Source: an uncultured Bacteroidales bacterium (lineage in GTDB: Bacteria > Bacteroidota > Bacteroidia > Bacteroidales > Muribaculaceae). Taken from it: a stretch of 64,000 bases of DNA. This document shows positions 1-7,974 of the stretch, piece after piece (positions within the stretch are counted from its first letter, which is position 1; each line of letters starts with the position of its first letter). The position numbers and the translations under genes are program-made. The notes beneath the pieces are model-generated. The model did not search any database. It was not told where the DNA came from and saw only the letters and a list, made by a program, of their open reading frames with translations. Location of the stretch: positions 434,001-498,000 of the forward strand of contig CADCFN010000002.1 in NCBI GenBank assembly GCA_902800715.1. The letters run 5' to 3'.

Positions 1-482
1 GCGACACGCTTGACCTGTCCACCGCTCAACTCCTTGACCGGCTGGTTGTAATCGGTGATTTTGAGTTGGGTGAGAATCTGCTTGAAGCGCTCCTCGTAGT
101 CCCACGCCACATTAGCATCCATCGCCTGGATGGCGGCAGTCATCGCATCACTGTCGCCCGAGCGCAGGGCCTCCTCATAGGCATGAATAGCACCCGAACG
201 CGGGTCATCGCCATGCAGACAGGCGTCGAGTACAGTGTGCGCACCACCCAAGTCAGGCAACTGCGGCAGGTATCCCACCCGCAGGTTGTTGCGGTAGATG
301 ACCGTACCGCTGTCCTGCGAGGCAATACCCGCCAGGATGTCGAGCAAGGTAGACTTGCCAGTGCCGTTCTTGGCGATAAGCCCGATTTTCTCACCCTCGG
401 CAATACCGAAGGTCAAATCCTCGAAGAGCACATCGACGCCGAACGCCTTGCTCAACCCCTCTACCTGCAAATAACTCACCAT
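1..482 (-). CDS. ABC-F family ATPase, N-terminal part (cut by window edge)
   Basis: The reading frame starts at the ATG at 482 and runs off the left edge, so only about 160 residues are visible. A Walker A motif (AKNGTGKST) lies near residues 32-40 and the ABC signature LSGGQ followed by VKRVA lies at the last visible residues. The protein begins straight with the nucleotide-binding domain and shows no membrane segment, which is the soluble ABC-F layout (Uup/EttA-like). Characterised ABC-F proteins act on the ribosome or DNA rather than as transporters. The second ATPase domain is outside the window, so the subfamily cannot be assigned. The upstream ATG at about 487 meets a stop within a few codons and was rejected. 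It is co-oriented with the aminopeptidase gene upstream. Confidence 0.85.
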   Translation of the reverse strand, partial: MVSYLQVEGLSKAFGVDVLFEDLTFGIAEGEKIGLIAKNGTGKSTLLDILAGIASQDSGTVIYRNNLRVGYLPQLPDLGGAHTVLDACLHGDDPRSGAIHAYEEALRSGDSDAMTAAIQAMDANVAWDYEERFKQILTQLKITDYNQPVKELSGGQVKRV

Positions 483-540
483 AACATAGATGTTTAGAAT
501 GTCGCGATGTCATCACGACAGTTATCTGATACTTCATGTC

Positions 541-553
541 GTGGCATTGCCAC
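541..553 (-). terminator. small hairpin after the aminopeptidase gene
   Basis: GTGGC and GCCAC form a 5-bp stem around a 3-nt loop, just downstream of the M18 aminopeptidase stop on the minus strand. There is no clear T-run, so it may be only a weak terminator or mRNA-processing hairpin. Confidence 0.25.
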
Positions 554-563
554 AACAATAATA

Positions 564-1865
564 TCAAGAGAAGAACTGTTTCATCACTTTGATCATGTTC
601 ACATGGTCATCACATGAACCGGTCTCGCACACCGAGTGCATTGCTAGCACGGGGTTACCCACGTCCACGCCCTCGATATCGAGCTGGCCCGTGAGGATGT
701 TGCCCAAGGTCGAACCGCCAGCCACATCGCTGTGGTTAACGAAGTACTGGAACGGAGCGTCAGCGCGTTCGCAGAGGCTTCTGAAGATGGCTGCCGAATG
801 GGCATCGCTCATGTACTTGCAGTTAGCATTGACCTTGACGCACGGACCACCACCAAGCGAGGGATGGTTGGTCGGGTCATATTTCTCGGGATAGTTGGGA
901 TGGAAAGCATGGGCATTGTCAGCCGAAACCATAAACGAACGGTGAACGGCACGGCCAAAGTCCTCAAAGTCACCACCCAATGCCATCACGAGCCTCAGCA
1001 GCATGTTACCCAGCACGGGCGAGTGAGCTCCCTGCTTGGTTCCACTACCCGTCTCCTCGTTGTCGAAGATGGCTGCCACCAGCGTCGCGTCTTTGTCTTT
1101 AGCCTCGGTAATGGCGGTGATGGCGGCATGCACCATGCTCAAGTCATCGAGACGCCCAGCCGAGATGAACTCGTTGTTAAGGCCGAACAAGCTTGCCTTG
1201 CTCACGTCATAAAGCATCAGGTCAAAGTCCAGAATATCAGCCACTTCGATCTGCAACTCGTCAGCAACGAGGTTGAGCAACGTGTTCTGCCACTCCATGT
1301 CCTTGTTGATTTTGGCAAGGATGGGCAGCATGTCCTTCTGCTTCGACAGGTGGTTACCCTCGTTGACGGCACGGTTGAAGTGGATTGCGAGGTGTGAAAT
1401 GCACATCAGGGGACGCTCAATCTTCAAGAGTTTGGTCACGGGATGGAGGACATCCTTGCCCTTGAGAATCACACGGCCAGCCAGTGACAAGGGGCGGTCA
1501 AACCAGGTATAGAGAATCGGACCACCATACACCTCGGTGTTCAAGCGCAGAATACCGCCATCGCCGGGAATTTCGGCAGCAGGCTTGATTCTGAAGCAGG
1601 GCGAATCGCTGTGTGCAGCGATAATCTTGAAACCTGTGTCAGCAGGTTTCTTCTTACCGACCTGCACTGCAAAGATGGCGCTGTCATTCTTGGTGAAGAA
1701 AAACTTCTCACCAGCCTTGGCAGTCATTTTGTCGTCGATTTTCTTCTCCTTGAAGCCATTGGCTGTCAAGATTTTCTTCACGGTGTCCACTGCCAGAAAG
1801 TTGCAAGGACTGTTATCCAGAAATTCCAGCAATGATGATACATATTTATCAGCTAACTTACTCAT
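564..1865 (-). CDS. apeB: M18 family aminopeptidase
   Basis: This 433-residue protein is the full length of the M18 (aspartyl aminopeptidase) family, which are cytosolic di-zinc enzymes that remove N-terminal residues from peptides. Visible family motifs are AAHSDSPCFRIKP (His85 and Asp87 as metal ligands), the DNEETGSGTKQGA block with the catalytic Glu, the SADNAHAFHPNYPEKYD block, and the C-terminal HSDVAGGSTLG block. No signal peptide is present. It lies downstream of the DUF5063 gene (19 nt apart) and probably belongs to the nadD operon. The family is certain; the preferred substrate residue is not visible from sequence. Confidence 0.93.
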   Translation of the reverse strand: MSKLADKYVSSLLEFLDNSPCNFLAVDTVKKILTANGFKEKKIDDKMTAKAGEKFFFTKNDSAIFAVQVGKKKPADTGFKIIAAHSDSPCFRIKPAAEIPGDGGILRLNTEVYGGPILYTWFDRPLSLAGRVILKGKDVLHPVTKLLKIERPLMCISHLAIHFNRAVNEGNHLSKQKDMLPILAKINKDMEWQNTLLNLVADELQIEVADILDFDLMLYDVSKASLFGLNNEFISAGRLDDLSMVHAAITAITEAKDKDATLVAAIFDNEETGSGTKQGAHSPVLGNMLLRLVMALGGDFEDFGRAVHRSFMVSADNAHAFHPNYPEKYDPTNHPSLGGGPCVKVNANCKYMSDAHSAAIFRSLCERADAPFQYFVNHSDVAGGSTLGNILTGQLDIEGVDVGNPVLAMHSVCETGSCDDHVNMIKVMKQFFS

Positions 1866-1884
1866 AATTATTTAGTTATTAATT

Positions 1885-2385
1885 TTAAATTCCGTAATAA
1901 ACAGCATTTAACGCACGTTGTACGTTGCACAGGGTTTGCCCCCAATAGTTGATGAAATTAACCTTGCACTGGCACAGCATTTCATGCTGGGTCTCGGTGA
2001 GGGCATCCTGAACCGAATGAACCAAGTTGAAGAATTCCTGATACAGGTCAGCGAGGTTTTCAGATATCGATGCCGAGATGGGCGTGTCGCTGTATTTCAT
2101 ATCCTCAAGGAATACCTCAAGATAGATGTCCTCCTCGGCCATCACCTGAGCCACACGTCCTCGCACCAGGTCATACACATCCTCGTCGAGCGCCGAGTCG
2201 ATAAATCCCTCACTATAGATGTCGTCCTCGATATCAGTGATGGTCATATACAGGCGTGGTAACAGCTTAAGCATCTGCGCGACAAATGCCTCTCGTGACT
2301 CGCACTCGGTGGCACGCTCCATGGCATGGCAATATTCGTTGGCAAGGGCGATAAACGCCAATTCGTTAGGTGTCAGTTTATCCAT
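1885..2385 (-). CDS. DUF5063 domain protein
   Basis: This acidic, mostly helical protein of 166 residues has no signal peptide or membrane segment. It begins MDKLTPNELAFIALANEYC and contains the ITDIEDD stretch seen in the Bacteroidetes-restricted DUF5063 family, whose function is unknown. It sits between nadD (upstream, separated by a strong hairpin) and the M18 aminopeptidase (downstream), all on the minus strand, so it is probably co-transcribed with both. The assignment is from recognised sequence character; no role is claimed. Confidence 0.75.
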   Translation of the reverse strand: MDKLTPNELAFIALANEYCHAMERATECESREAFVAQMLKLLPRLYMTITDIEDDIYSEGFIDSALDEDVYDLVRGRVAQVMAEEDIYLEVFLEDMKYSDTPISASISENLADLYQEFFNLVHSVQDALTETQHEMLCQCKVNFINYWGQTLCNVQRALNAVYYGI

Positions 2386-2405
2386 TAATTCATTTTAGTT
2401 TAGTG

Positions 2406-2425
2406 GCCGTGGCGGGAGCCACGGC
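2406..2425. repeat. perfect GC-rich hairpin between nadD and the DUF5063 gene
   Basis: GCCGTGGC and GCCACGGC form an 8-bp perfect stem around the tetraloop GGGA. It lies 21 nt upstream of the DUF5063 start, inside a presumed operon. It has no T-run, so it is more like a REP-type extragenic palindrome or mRNA-stability hairpin than a terminator. Confidence 0.6.
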
Positions 2426-2457
2426 ATAGATTAACACTGTCTCTTGTTGAGGCATCA

Positions 2458-3054
2458 TTACCCATCTTTGGGTTCTGATTGATACAGGCCATGCCGTTCA
2501 ATATATCCCAGGACTTCGTCGGGGACATGGTAGCGCACACTTTGACCGTTGGCCAGCCTTTCACGAATCTCGGTAGAGGACAACTCGATGATAGGAGCAT
2601 CAACCAGGGCTACACGGTTTTTCAGACCATCAGGAATCATCACCTTATGGCCTAAACGGGGATAGACGAGCACATGGTACTTGGCAAGTATCTCCTCGCT
2701 GTTGCGCCATCTGCCGAAGAGTTCCCAGTTGTCGGCACCGATGACCAAGGAAAACTCGTCATCGGGGAACTTTTCCTGCAGTGCGTTAAGCGTATCGATG
2801 GTGTAAGACGGTCTAGGCATAGTGAACTCAAAGGCTGACGTTTCCACGCCTTCCATCGGTCGTGACACCATTTCGACCATCCTCAGCCTGTCGGTGTCGG
2901 ACACCTGACGCACCTTATCGACCTTCAGCGGATTCACAGGAGAGACCAAGAACCACAACCGGTCCACTACCCCACTACTGATAATGTGCTGGGCAATAAT
3001 CGCATGACCGATATGTATCGGGTCAAACGACCCGCCAAATAATCCAATTCTCAT
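2458..3054 (-). CDS. nadD: nicotinate-nucleotide adenylyltransferase
   Basis: NadD transfers AMP from ATP to nicotinate mononucleotide, making deamido-NAD in the cytosolic NAD synthesis pathway. The 198-residue length is normal. The nucleotidyltransferase signature GGSFDPIHIGH is at residues 8-18, and the C-terminal ISSTEIRERL-like motif (here LSSTEIRERLANGQSVRYHVP) binds the ATP phosphates. The start at 3054 gives the expected MRIGLFGG opening strand. A good Bacteroidetes promoter lies about 80 nt upstream. It is the first gene of a minus-strand operon with the DUF5063 protein and the aminopeptidase. Confidence 0.96.
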   Translation of the reverse strand: MRIGLFGGSFDPIHIGHAIIAQHIISSGVVDRLWFLVSPVNPLKVDKVRQVSDTDRLRMVEMVSRPMEGVETSAFEFTMPRPSYTIDTLNALQEKFPDDEFSLVIGADNWELFGRWRNSEEILAKYHVLVYPRLGHKVMIPDGLKNRVALVDAPIIELSSTEIRERLANGQSVRYHVPDEVLGYIERHGLYQSEPKDG

Positions 3055-3132
3055 GTTCAGTTCATCGAGCTGTTGCTATCATTATGTCCATTCGAGCCAT
3101 CATGAAAGCGACGGTTATTCTATTAATTACCG

Positions 3133-3164
3133 CAAAAGTAACATTTTTCATCCACGAGGGCAAA
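3133..3164 (-). promoter_or_regulatory. Bacteroidetes-type promoter for nadD
   Basis: Read on the minus strand, TTTG (3164-3161) is followed after 20 nt by TACTTTTG (3140-3133), which matches the -33/-7 consensus TTTG and TAnnTTTG with ideal spacing. The rest of the 3055-3390 gap is AT-rich and holds this promoter and the divergent susC promoter; no gene is seen in it. Confidence 0.75.
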
Positions 3165-3304
3165 TTTTATAGTATAATTTGAAATCCCACCTGTCAAATA
3201 TATCTATCAGAAATCAAAAACGCCCGATTTTGTCTCATTTTGATGGAAATAATTACAAAAATAATGATATTCTGTCATTTTTTGTTGATTTTTTTATTAA
3301 AAAC

Positions 3305-3334
3305 TTTCGTATTTGTAAATAATATGTATATTTG
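3305..3334 (+). promoter_or_regulatory. likely promoter of the first PUL
   Basis: TATATTTG at 3327-3334 matches the -7 consensus TAnnTTTG. The -33 element would be the imperfect TTTC at 3305-3308, 18 nt upstream. This leaves a 5' untranslated leader of about 50 nt before the susC start. Confidence 0.5.
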
Positions 3335-3390
3335 TAGCGAAAAGTGACAAGTAACTCTATTTTTAACCATTAACATTAAAAAACAAGCGA

Positions 3391-6300
3391 ATGAAAAAAA
3401 GACTTCTCATGCTCTTGCTCGTCGTTTCTTGCGCCATTGTGAGCGTACAGGCATTGACAGTGAGAGGTACGGTCGTTGACCAGGTCAACGAGCCCGTGAT
3501 CGGTGCCACCATCAAGGTCCTGGGGACCACGATGGGTGCTGTCACCGACTTTGACGGCAACTTTGAGATTGCCAATGTTCCCGACGGCGCTACGCTGAAA
3601 TTCACCTTCATGGGCATGCAAGCCGTGGAAATGACAGCCAGCGAAATGATGAACGTCCAACTGCTGGATGACGTGCGCAACCTTGACGAAGTTGTCGTTA
3701 TCGGTTACGGTTCTGCCCAAGCCAAAGACTTGACTGCCCCCATTGCCGTAGTCAAGGGCGAGGAACTGCTCGCTGTGCCCACATCATCGCCCATGGCTGC
3801 CATGCAGGGCAAGGTAGCTGGTGTGAACGTGGTCAACAGCGGTACTCCCGGTGAGGGTCCCAAGGTACACATCCGCGGTAACGGTTCGTTCACCAGCGGC
3901 AGCCCGCTGTATGTTGTTGACGGCATGTTCTATGACAACATCGACTTCCTGAACTCCAACGACATCGCCGACATGTCGGTACTGAAGGATGCGTCGGCAG
4001 CTGCCATCTATGGTGTTCGCGCAGCCAATGGCGTTGTGCTGATTACTACCAAACACGGTAACAAGAACCAGCCTGCCAAGATTACCTACAACGGCTACGT
4101 CGGTATCCAGAAGGCTACCAACGTGCTGAAGATGGCCAACTCGAGCGAATATGCCACAATGCTGATGGAGGCCAATTACGATGCCTATGTATCGACGATG
4201 AAAGCCTCAATCGACCGCTATGGAGGCAGCTATTCGAGCAACGATTTCCACAGCTGGACCTACGGCTCTGACACCGATTGGTACAAGGAATTGCTACGCA
4301 CAGCAATCATTACCGACCACAGCCTGACCATCACCGGTGGTGGCGAGAAGGCCACCTACTCGCTGGGTATCAACTACCTGCACCAGGATGGTGTCATGAA
4401 CGTGAAGAACTACTACAGGCGCATGAACTTCCGTGCCGCCATCGACTACGAAGCCACCAGTTGGCTGAAAGTCGGCTTCAACGGCATCTTCTCCAAGGGC
4501 AAGCAACGCACGCCCAACAATGCAGCATGGCAGCAGGCCTTCAACGCACCCGGCATCTATCCCGTGATGGATGAGAAGAACGATGCCACCTTCCCCACCC
4601 ACTACGGCTCGCCCGAGTCGGTTGGCTTCACCAACAACTTCTACAATCCGGTTGCTACCGCCAACTACCAGAACAGCCAGAATGACATCAACAAGTATCT
4701 GACCAACTTCTATGCTCAGATTACCTTCATTCCCAGCAAGCTGAACTTCAAGACCAGCTACTCCTATGACTACTCGGCTATCCACAACCGCACTTACATG
4801 CCTGAGTACTATGTGAGCGCCGTTCAGCGCAACGACAAGTCATGGGTGAGCAAGACCGAGAGCACTTACAACAACTGGATTTGGGACAACGTGCTGACCT
4901 ACAAGGACACCTTCGGCGACCACAATGTGGGCGTGATGCTGGGTCACTCGCTGCGCGAGGACAAGTACAACTACCTGTATGGCATCGGCTACGGCATCGT
5001 GGACGGTGACGACGCCTACAAGTACATCGGCATCAGCACCGACAGTGACAGCCGCCGCGCCAGCGATGGCGGTACGCGCTATCGCAGCAACAGCTACTTT
5101 GGCCGTATCAACTATGACTACATGGGCAAGTATCTGTTTATGGCTACCTTCCGCGCCGACGGTACCAGCAAGTACCAGGAGACCTGGGGCTACTACCCCT
5201 CGTTCGGTGCCGCTTGGGTCATGTCCAAAGAGGAGTTCATGGCTAACCAGAACGTCGTTGATTACCTGAAGTGGCGTGCCAGCTGGGGACGTCTGGGTAA
5301 CAACGCTGTTCCTGCCAGCGACGGTTTCCGCTCTGTTTCGACGGGTACCTGGTCGTCGGGCGTGTTTGGCAACGCTACCATCGCCGGTTTCCAGAACAAC
5401 AGCTACTTCACCAACCTGAAGTGGGAGGTTGTTGACGAGACCAACGTGGGCGTTGAGTTCGCTACCCTGCGCAACCGCCTGAGCGTTGATATCGACTGGT
5501 TCTACCGCATGACCCGCAAGGCCGTTATCGCACCGCGCCTGCCCTTCGAGAACGGCACGCTGCTGCAGAACATCGGTAAGATTCTCAACACCGGTGTTGA
5601 CGTGAGCATCAACTGGGCCGACCGCGTGGGTAACGACTTCAAGTACTACATCGGTGCCAACCTGTCCTATCTCAAGAACGAGGTCAAGAGCCTCGCCGGT
5701 AACCCCTACATCGCCGGTGGCAAGACCTACCAGTTTGTGGGCAAGGAGATGAACTCGTTCTACGGCTACGTCGTTGAAGGCATCTATCAGACCGAACAGG
5801 AGTGTGCCAACGACCCCACTGCTAAAGCCAACGGTCTGCAACCCGGTGACTTCAAGTACAAGGACCTGAATGGTGACGGCATCGTTGATGGAGAAGACCG
5901 CACTACCCTGGGCTCTTATCTGCCCAACTTCATCTACAGCATCAACCTGGGCTTCCAGTGGAAGAACCTGGACTTCGCTGTAACCACTTACGGCAACGCG
6001 GGTGCCCAGATGTTCAACCGCAAGCGCGCCCTGCGTTATGCCCAGTCCAACTACAACTTTGACCACGACCAGGTTGCCAACCGCTGGACCGGTGCCGGCT
6101 CTACCAACAAGTATCCGTCGGCAGCTGGCTGGATTCGCGCTTGGAACGTGAGCGACCAGCGCGTGAACTCGTTCTTTGTTGAGGATGCCGACTTCTTCCG
6201 CATCCAGAACGTGACACTGGGCTACACCTTCAGGAACATCAGGATGGGTAACTACACACTGCCCTCGCTGCGCCTGAGTGCGACAGCCGACCGTCCTCTG

Positions 6301-6414
6301 ACTCTGTTCGGTGCCCATGGCTTCACTCCCGAGTTGAACGACCCCGAGGGTTGGGATACCGAGGTTTATCCGCTGACATCGACCTACACCTTTGGTGTAA
6401 CCATCGACTTCTAA
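3391..6414 (+). CDS. SusC/RagA-type TonB-dependent outer-membrane transporter (PUL 1)
   Basis: This is the outer-membrane barrel that imports oligosaccharides bound by its SusD partner, powered by TonB. It has 1007 residues with an N-terminal signal peptide, a carboxypeptidase-regulatory-like beta-sandwich at about residues 23-95 (VRGTVVDQVNEPVIGATIKV), the LDEVVVIGYG motif that precedes the plug, the plug signature SPLYVVDGM, and the SusC hallmark LKDASAAAIYGVRAANGV. The rest is beta-barrel ending in an aromatic residue (TIDF). The downstream susD gene is 39 nt away. The neighbouring GH144 and GH3 genes suggest that its cargo is beta-1,2-gluco-oligosaccharide. Confidence 0.95.
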   Translation: MKKRLLMLLLVVSCAIVSVQALTVRGTVVDQVNEPVIGATIKVLGTTMGAVTDFDGNFEIANVPDGATLKFTFMGMQAVEMTASEMMNVQLLDDVRNLDEVVVIGYGSAQAKDLTAPIAVVKGEELLAVPTSSPMAAMQGKVAGVNVVNSGTPGEGPKVHIRGNGSFTSGSPLYVVDGMFYDNIDFLNSNDIADMSVLKDASAAAIYGVRAANGVVLITTKHGNKNQPAKITYNGYVGIQKATNVLKMANSSEYATMLMEANYDAYVSTMKASIDRYGGSYSSNDFHSWTYGSDTDWYKELLRTAIITDHSLTITGGGEKATYSLGINYLHQDGVMNVKNYYRRMNFRAAIDYEATSWLKVGFNGIFSKGKQRTPNNAAWQQAFNAPGIYPVMDEKNDATFPTHYGSPESVGFTNNFYNPVATANYQNSQNDINKYLTNFYAQITFIPSKLNFKTSYSYDYSAIHNRTYMPEYYVSAVQRNDKSWVSKTESTYNNWIWDNVLTYKDTFGDHNVGVMLGHSLREDKYNYLYGIGYGIVDGDDAYKYIGISTDSDSRRASDGGTRYRSNSYFGRINYDYMGKYLFMATFRADGTSKYQETWGYYPSFGAAWVMSKEEFMANQNVVDYLKWRASWGRLGNNAVPASDGFRSVSTGTWSSGVFGNATIAGFQNNSYFTNLKWEVVDETNVGVEFATLRNRLSVDIDWFYRMTRKAVIAPRLPFENGTLLQNIGKILNTGVDVSINWADRVGNDFKYYIGANLSYLKNEVKSLAGNPYIAGGKTYQFVGKEMNSFYGYVVEGIYQTEQECANDPTAKANGLQPGDFKYKDLNGDGIVDGEDRTTLGSYLPNFIYSINLGFQWKNLDFAVTTYGNAGAQMFNRKRALRYAQSNYNFDHDQVANRWTGAGSTNKYPSAAGWIRAWNVSDQRVNSFFVEDADFFRIQNVTLGYTFRNIRMGNYTLPSLRLSATADRPLTLFGAHGFTPELNDPEGWDTEVYPLTSTYTFGVTIDF

Positions 6415-6453
6415 ATTAGCACATTACCAACAATCATAAAAAGAAAAACGACA

Positions 6454-7902
6454 ATGAAATTTTTGAAATATATCATGATTGCAGGTCTGCTGATGGTGGG
6501 AGCCACCTCCTGCAATGACTGGATGGACATTCTTCCGGAAAATACCCTGCCCGAGTCGGATGTCGATTACACCAAAACCAGCGAGATGTACATGCCCGTG
6601 TCGGGCGTCTATGCCAAGCTGCGCACTGGTGGCATGCACTGGGTCATCTGGCCCTTGACCATCGTACGCGACGGTGACGTGTGGAGCGGCCGCGTTGACG
6701 ACCAAGGTTTGCTCGTTGACTTCGGTAACTTCAAGTATGACAACTCCTTCTGGGGTCTGAACGAGATGTGGAACCAGTATTACGGCATGATTAAAGTCGC
6801 CAACGGTGCTCTCATGTCACTGGACTCCTATGCCGAATACATCAGCAATGACGCCGACCGTGCCACCTACCGCGCCTACTGCGGTGAGGTGCGCATCCTG
6901 CGTGCGTATGCCTACTACAGGCTGACGCAAGCCTTCGGCGACGTGACCATCCTGCGCGACAACAACCAGAGCGACCTCACCCGTTCTACTAAGGACGCCG
7001 TTGAGCGTTACATGCTCGAGGACCTGCAGTATGCCATCCAGAACTGCCCGAAGGTGCGTCCCAACGAGGCTGCCCATTTCGGTGCCGCTACCGCATACAC
7101 CGCCGAGGCCCTTGCAGCCAAAATCCGTTTGAACCGTGGCGAATATGCCCAAGCCGAAGACCTGACCAACGACATCATCGGCAGCAACAAGTTCCAGCTC
7201 TACAGCGACTTCTACAACCTGTTCAAGATTCCCGGCAAGTTGTGTAACGAGAGCCTGCTGGAGTGCCAGTGCACCGACTTAGGTCAGGGCAGCGGCGAAG
7301 AGGTGGATGCTGACCAGTGGTTTGTATTCCAGGGTCCCGGCAACCTGGGTGGATGGAACTTTGTGGGCATTACCGACAACTTCATCAACTGGGCACGGGC
7401 GCGTGGTGAGACCATCCGTCTGGAAACGTCAGTTCTGTTTGGCGGCACCACTACCCGCGACGGTGATGAAATCAACGTGATGGGCAATGTCAACAACACC
7501 AACACATGGAATGGCAAGGCCTACACGCCGAGGAACCAATTGACCCCCGGCCGCAGCAAATACGGTTCAAACAACAACATCCGCATCCTGCGCTATGCCG
7601 ACGTGCTGCTTATCAACGCCGAGGCTAAAGTGCGCCAGGGCAAGAACGGTGACCAGCCATTCAACCTGGTGCGCGCACGCGCCCAAATGCCGACTCTGAC
7701 CAACGTCACTGTTGAACAGATTCTTGACGAGCGCCGCATGGAGCTGGTTTGCGAGTGGGGCGAGCGTTACAATGACCTGGTTCGCACCGGCCTCGCTGCC
7801 AGCGTGCTCAGCGGCTGGAGCGAGAACGTGAAGTACTATCCTCTGCCTCTGAGCCAGTTGCAGACCGTTCCCACGCTCAAGAATGAGCCTAAATCAGAGT
7901 AA
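6454..7902 (+). CDS. SusD/RagB-type surface glycan-binding lipoprotein (PUL 1)
   Basis: SusD proteins form a lid on the SusC barrel and bind glycan at the cell surface. The 482-residue protein has a lipoprotein signal with Cys20 (GLLMVGATSC). Family landmarks are the TPR-like helices with EVRILRAYAYYRLTQAFGDV, the GRSKYGSNNNIRILRYADVLLINAEA segment split across residues ~365-390, and the closing ERRMELVCEWGERYNDLVRTG. It is directly downstream of its susC. A strong intrinsic terminator follows, so it may be made in higher amount than the enzymes further down. Confidence 0.95.
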   Translation: MKFLKYIMIAGLLMVGATSCNDWMDILPENTLPESDVDYTKTSEMYMPVSGVYAKLRTGGMHWVIWPLTIVRDGDVWSGRVDDQGLLVDFGNFKYDNSFWGLNEMWNQYYGMIKVANGALMSLDSYAEYISNDADRATYRAYCGEVRILRAYAYYRLTQAFGDVTILRDNNQSDLTRSTKDAVERYMLEDLQYAIQNCPKVRPNEAAHFGAATAYTAEALAAKIRLNRGEYAQAEDLTNDIIGSNKFQLYSDFYNLFKIPGKLCNESLLECQCTDLGQGSGEEVDADQWFVFQGPGNLGGWNFVGITDNFINWARARGETIRLETSVLFGGTTTRDGDEINVMGNVNNTNTWNGKAYTPRNQLTPGRSKYGSNNNIRILRYADVLLINAEAKVRQGKNGDQPFNLVRARAQMPTLTNVTVEQILDERRMELVCEWGERYNDLVRTGLAASVLSGWSENVKYYPLPLSQLQTVPTLKNEPKSE

Positions 7903-7925
7903 GTTATACTTTTCATAATTCTATT

Positions 7926-7968
7926 TTGGCAGGGTGAAACCCCTCAGGCGACACCCTGCCAACTTTTT
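7926..7968 (+). terminator. intrinsic terminator/attenuator after susD
   Basis: TTGGCAGGGTG (7926-7936) and CACCCTGCCAA (7952-7962) form a perfect 11-bp stem with a 15-nt loop, followed by CTTTTT. It sits inside the PUL, ending just before the next start codon at 7975. It would set susCD expression above that of the enzyme genes. Confidence 0.8.
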
Positions 7969-7974
7969 AAAAAC

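Noticed and set aside
4840..6318. Long minus-strand open frame (492 codons) opposite the first susC
   Set aside because: It lies fully inside a clear SusC gene, has no recognisable domain and is a product of GC-rich codon structure.
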